Assembly (NCBI GenBank): GCA_946615785.1
Contig: CAMOIA010000091.1
Coordinates: 1-6,618 of the forward strand
DNA: 6,618 nt
Direction: 5' to 3'
From: an uncultured Clostridia bacterium
GTDB lineage: Bacteria; Bacillota; Clostridia; Christensenellales; Aristaeellaceae
Shown piece by piece: positions 3,965 to 6,618 of the stretch (positions are counted from its first letter, which is position 1; each line of letters opens with the position of its first letter). A program made the position numbers and the translations under genes. Below the pieces are notes generated by a model, which saw only the letters and a list, made by a program, of their open reading frames with translations, made no database searches and was not told the DNA's origin.

Positions 3965-6618
3965 TTACTCCGACACCACGACGATCTTCTTTTCCTTGTG
4001 CTTGCGCCAGCTCAGCCAGGTGATCAGGGCCAGGGCGAGAATGATCACGGCCAGCACGATATCCGCGTTCAGCAGCCACAGCTTCCAGGGAGAGGTGGCG
4101 TAGGAAATGGTGGTGGCGTCCGACGTGCCGTTGACGGTGGAAGAGTTGACCTGGGTGTAGAAAATGTTCTTGCAGGCTTCGCGCATGATGCGCAGGGTGC
4201 TGGGGTTCTTGACATCGGTGAATTTGGTGGGCAGGGTGGATTCATTGGCGAGCATCAGGTCGTTCCCGGCGGCCACACCGGCCTCCACGTGCATGTAGGC
4301 GTTGCCGTTATAGTCGGTGATCACCGTGCCCAGGAAACCCCATTCGCCGCGCAGCACATCCTTCAGCAGGGGGCTGGAGGCGCCGCACCACACATCGCCG
4401 ATGCGGTTGAAGGAGCTCATCAGGGCGGTGCATGCACGGGCGGTGGTGTAGGCCACTTCGCCGTTATCCAGATATTTCAGGGTGACGGTGGGCTCCTTCA
4501 CCAGGATCTCGTAAGCGCGGGCGTAATTCTCGCGCAGTGCCTGCTCGTTGCACCAGACCACGAAACCGTTGTCGATGCGGTGGCGGTCCATATCGTTGAG
4601 CAGGAAGTGCTTGGCGTAGCAGGTCAGGCCCAGGGCCGCGCAGCCCTTTACGGTGGCGGCGCAGATTCTGCCGCTGATGAGTGGATCCTCGGAGTAGTAT
4701 TCAAAGCCGCGGCCGCCAAAGGCGGAGCGATGGAGATCGCAGCCGGGGGCGTACCAGCCATTCATCTTGGCCAGCAGGGCTTCGTTGGCAACGCTTCGGC
4801 CGAATTCCTCAGCCAGCTTCACATTCCAGGTGGCAGCGGTGAGGGTGGAGGAGCAGTTGAAGTTGCCGCTGGTGCCGAAACCCAGGCCGCCGTATTGCTT
4901 CAGGCCCGCGGGGCCGTCCGTGGCCTTGGAGGCGGGCAGGCCCACGTTCTTTACTGAGGGGGTACCCTGGTTGCCGGCGTAGATCAGCTTGCTCATGGAT
5001 TTGCCGGTCATCTGATCCAGCATCATGTCCCAGCGGGGATCATCGTAGGGCGCGCCGCGCAGCGCCACAGCGGTCCAGACCTGATCCGCGCCGGTGACGG
5101 GCGCCGCTTCGCCCTCCGTGTAATAATCCGGGGTATAGTCACCCAGCTTTTTGAGGGTGGCTTCGGAAGCAGTGAGATCGGCTTCCGTAGGCGCAGTGGG
5201 GAAGGAGGCGGCGAAATCTGCCCGGGTGAAGGCGGTGCTGAAGCCGCCCTTGGCCTGTGTATAGGGCACGAAGTGATCGTTCAGATCATCGAACCGGTTC
5301 ACGGCAGCCTGCACGGTCAGCGCAGCCCTGGCCGCTTCGGAAAGGTTCCGGGTCTCGCCCTTCTGGGCATCGATTTCGGACTGGCGGGGATTGGATGCGC
5401 CGTAAACGATCTTCCGGTCGGCCTTATACGTCCATTCGCAGTCCTGGCCGTAGGGCTCGTGAGCGTTTTTGTTCACGGTGATCTTGTATTCGCCCGCGTC
5501 CAGCACATAGCATTTTTCTGTCAGATAATCATAGGAGGCCATGTCCTCAATGGGGAAGGAGAGCTTGTAATCGGCGGAAGCGCCGGGCTGAAGCAGATCG
5601 GTCTTTTCAAACGCGGCCAGCACGGTGGCGGATTTTTCGATGCCGCCTTTGGTGTAAGGCGCATGGTAGTAAACCTGCACCACGTCCTTGCCCGCAACGG
5701 CGCCGGTGTTTTTCACGGTAACGGTGAGGCTGATCTGGCCCTTGTCGGCCTTGGCTTCCTTGATTTTTTGCTCGAAGGTGGTATAGCTCAGGCCATGGCC
5801 AAAGGGATAGGCCACTGCTTCTTCATAGGATTTGCCGGTTTGGCCCTCCACGGTAAAGGTGCCGCCGTCAGCGAATACGGTTTCGTAGTAGTGATAGCCG
5901 AAGTAAATGCCTTCTTCATATTCCACCACGTAGCTGTCGCCCATGGCGTTGGTCTTGGAAACGTTCAGATACTTTTCGGCGGAGGTGTTGGGAAAGGTGG
6001 GATCGGCGGTCATATCCACCATCCAGGTATCCACGGTGTGGCCGGAGGGGTTCACATCGCCCTTGAGGATATTGGCCAGGGCCACGGTGCCCCGTGAGCC
6101 GGGATAGGACATCCACAGCACGGCGTCCACCTGGGGATCGTCCCGCAGGCAGCCCACTTCCATCACATTGGCGCTGTTGATCACCACGATTACCCGATCG
6201 AAGTTGGCTTCCGCATGGGCCAGCAGTTCCTTTTCCTCTTGGCTCAGCTCCAGCTGATGCTGACCGGGCTGATAATTGGCGGTTTCCGCCACGCCCGATT
6301 GCATTCCGGTGGCGCCGCTTTCCACGGCGGCCTTGAGGTTGGTGCAGAAGTCCATGCCCTCGCCGCCCTGACGGCCAAACACCAGAATGGCGGCGTCATG
6401 ATAGGCGGAATAGCTGCCGGTGATGGCGCTGGTATAGTAGCTCTGGGGGAATTCGCCGATGTAGTAGGTCATATCCGTGGTATTGTCCATGGTATTTTTG
6501 GCCACGGGCACTTTGTCCAGGTTATTCTTGTACATGCCGGTCACGGTTTCGTTCACCTGGAAGCCCGCCTGCGTGAGGGCTTCGTCCAGCCGGGTGCACT
6601 GACCTTCATCACCCGCGC
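3965..6618 (-). CDS. Membrane-anchored GH3 beta-glycosidase with reversed domain order (5' end off window)
   Basis: This exo-acting glycosidase (beta-glucosidase or beta-xylosidase type) would release terminal sugars from oligosaccharides outside the cell. The frame is open to the window edge; 883 residues are visible, numbered here from 6616. The usual GH3 halves are swapped. First comes the C-terminal-type domain (about 1-275) with GRQGGEGMD, where Glu86 is the likely acid/base, ending at FGHGLSYTTF. A fibronectin-III-like domain follows (about 290-375, VVQVYYHAPY). After a roughly 150-residue linker comes the TIM-barrel domain (about 530-840): DGPAG with Asp567, APGCDLHR, GRGFEYYSEDP, AKHF with Lys669-His670, and VITDYNG with Asp768, the likely nucleophile. 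A membrane span (about 853-870) and basic tail RKHKEKK place the enzyme outside and the C-terminus inside. A GTG at 6556 is not the start, because family-like sequence (RLDEALTQAGFQVN) continues upstream. The substrate is undetermined. Confidence 0.9.
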   Translation of the reverse strand, partial: AGDEGQCTRLDEALTQAGFQVNETVTGMYKNNLDKVPVAKNTMDNTTDMTYYIGEFPQSYYTSAITGSYSAYHDAAILVFGRQGGEGMDFCTNLKAAVESGATGMQSGVAETANYQPGQHQLELSQEEKELLAHAEANFDRVIVVINSANVMEVGCLRDDPQVDAVLWMSYPGSRGTVALANILKGDVNPSGHTVDTWMVDMTADPTFPNTSAEKYLNVSKTNAMGDSYVVEYEEGIYFGYHYYETVFADGGTFTVEGQTGKSYEEAVAYPFGHGLSYTTFEQKIKEAKADKGQISLTVTVKNTGAVAGKDVVQVYYHAPYTKGGIEKSATVLAAFEKTDLLQPGASADYKLSFPIEDMASYDYLTEKCYVLDAGEYKITVNKNAHEPYGQDCEWTYKADRKIVYGASNPRQSEIDAQKGETRNLSEAARAALTVQAAVNRFDDLNDHFVPYTQAKGGFSTAFTRADFAASFPTAPTEADLTASEATLKKLGDYTPDYYTEGEAAPVTGADQVWTAVALRGAPYDDPRWDMMLDQMTGKSMSKLIYAGNQGTPSVKNVGLPASKATDGPAGLKQYGGLGFGTSGNFNCSSTLTAATWNVKLAEEFGRSVANEALLAKMNGWYAPGCDLHRSAFGGRGFEYYSEDPLISGRICAATVKGCAALGLTCYAKHFLLNDMDRHRIDNGFVVWCNEQALRENYARAYEILVKEPTVTLKYLDNGEVAYTTARACTALMSSFNRIGDVWCGASSPLLKDVLRGEWGFLGTVITDYNGNAYMHVEAGVAAGNDLMLANESTLPTKFTDVKNPSTLRIMREACKNIFYTQVNSSTVNGTSDATTISYATSPWKLWLLNADIVLAVIILALALITWLSWRKHKEKKIVVVSE

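Noticed and set aside
3879..4079. 67-residue N-terminal extension of the small secreted protein
   Set aside because: It would overlap the GH3 3' end and bury the signal peptide; AGGAGG before the internal ATG marks the real start.
2796..4103. Plus-strand open frame of 435 codons
   Set aside because: It runs antisense across the regulator, a terminator, a promoter, the small secreted gene and the end of the GH3 gene. It shows no recognisable domain and no ribosome site was noticed for it.
3902..4957. Plus-strand open frame of 351 codons opposite the GH3 gene
   Set aside because: Antisense of a gene with clear GH3 motifs; the composition is Gly/His/Val-rich and without motifs. The same applies to the plus-strand frame at 5273-6097.
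6554..6556. GTG as the start of the GH3 protein
   Set aside because: The frame stays open to the window edge and the upstream residues still fit the GH3 C-terminal-type domain, so the true start lies outside.

Overview
The window looks like a chromosomal or metagenomic fragment from a fairly GC-rich Clostridia-type Firmicute, probably a gut or rumen polysaccharide degrader. The clues are strong AGGAGG-like ribosome binding sites, short MKK-type signal peptides, a LytTR/GHKL two-component pair, and a glycoside hydrolase family 3 (GH3) enzyme of the domain-swapped type. The taxonomy is an inference from gene style only. No tRNA, rRNA, CRISPR array, insertion sequence or phage gene was seen.

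Layout from left to right. Bases 1-69 are the last 22 codons and stop of a plus-strand gene whose end is almost identical to the end of the next gene. After a hairpin (78-106) comes that next gene (151-1155, plus), a complete secreted carbohydrate esterase family 1 (CE1)-type esterase. The esterase is therefore a tandem duplicate. It converges on a minus-strand operon and the two share a bidirectional terminator (1206-1252). The minus-strand operon is a LytTR response regulator (3326-2598) followed two bases later by a GHKL sensor kinase (2595-1270). It has its own promoter at about 3366-3393, which sits in the tail of the terminator of the gene before it. Upstream of that, also on the minus strand, lie a small secreted protein of unknown function (3878-3453) and a large GH3 enzyme whose 5' end is off the window (6618-3965).

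Working picture (inference): an extracellular plant-polysaccharide module. One or more secreted esterases would remove acyl or feruloyl groups, and a membrane-anchored GH3 would release terminal sugars. An AgrA/AgrC-style regulatory pair lies between them. Nothing in the sequence proves that this pair controls the enzyme genes. The most notable items are the very recent esterase duplication, the GH3 with its catalytic halves in reversed order and a C-terminal membrane anchor, and the uncharacterised secreted protein directly behind the GH3. I see no clear evidence of a wholly new kind of system.
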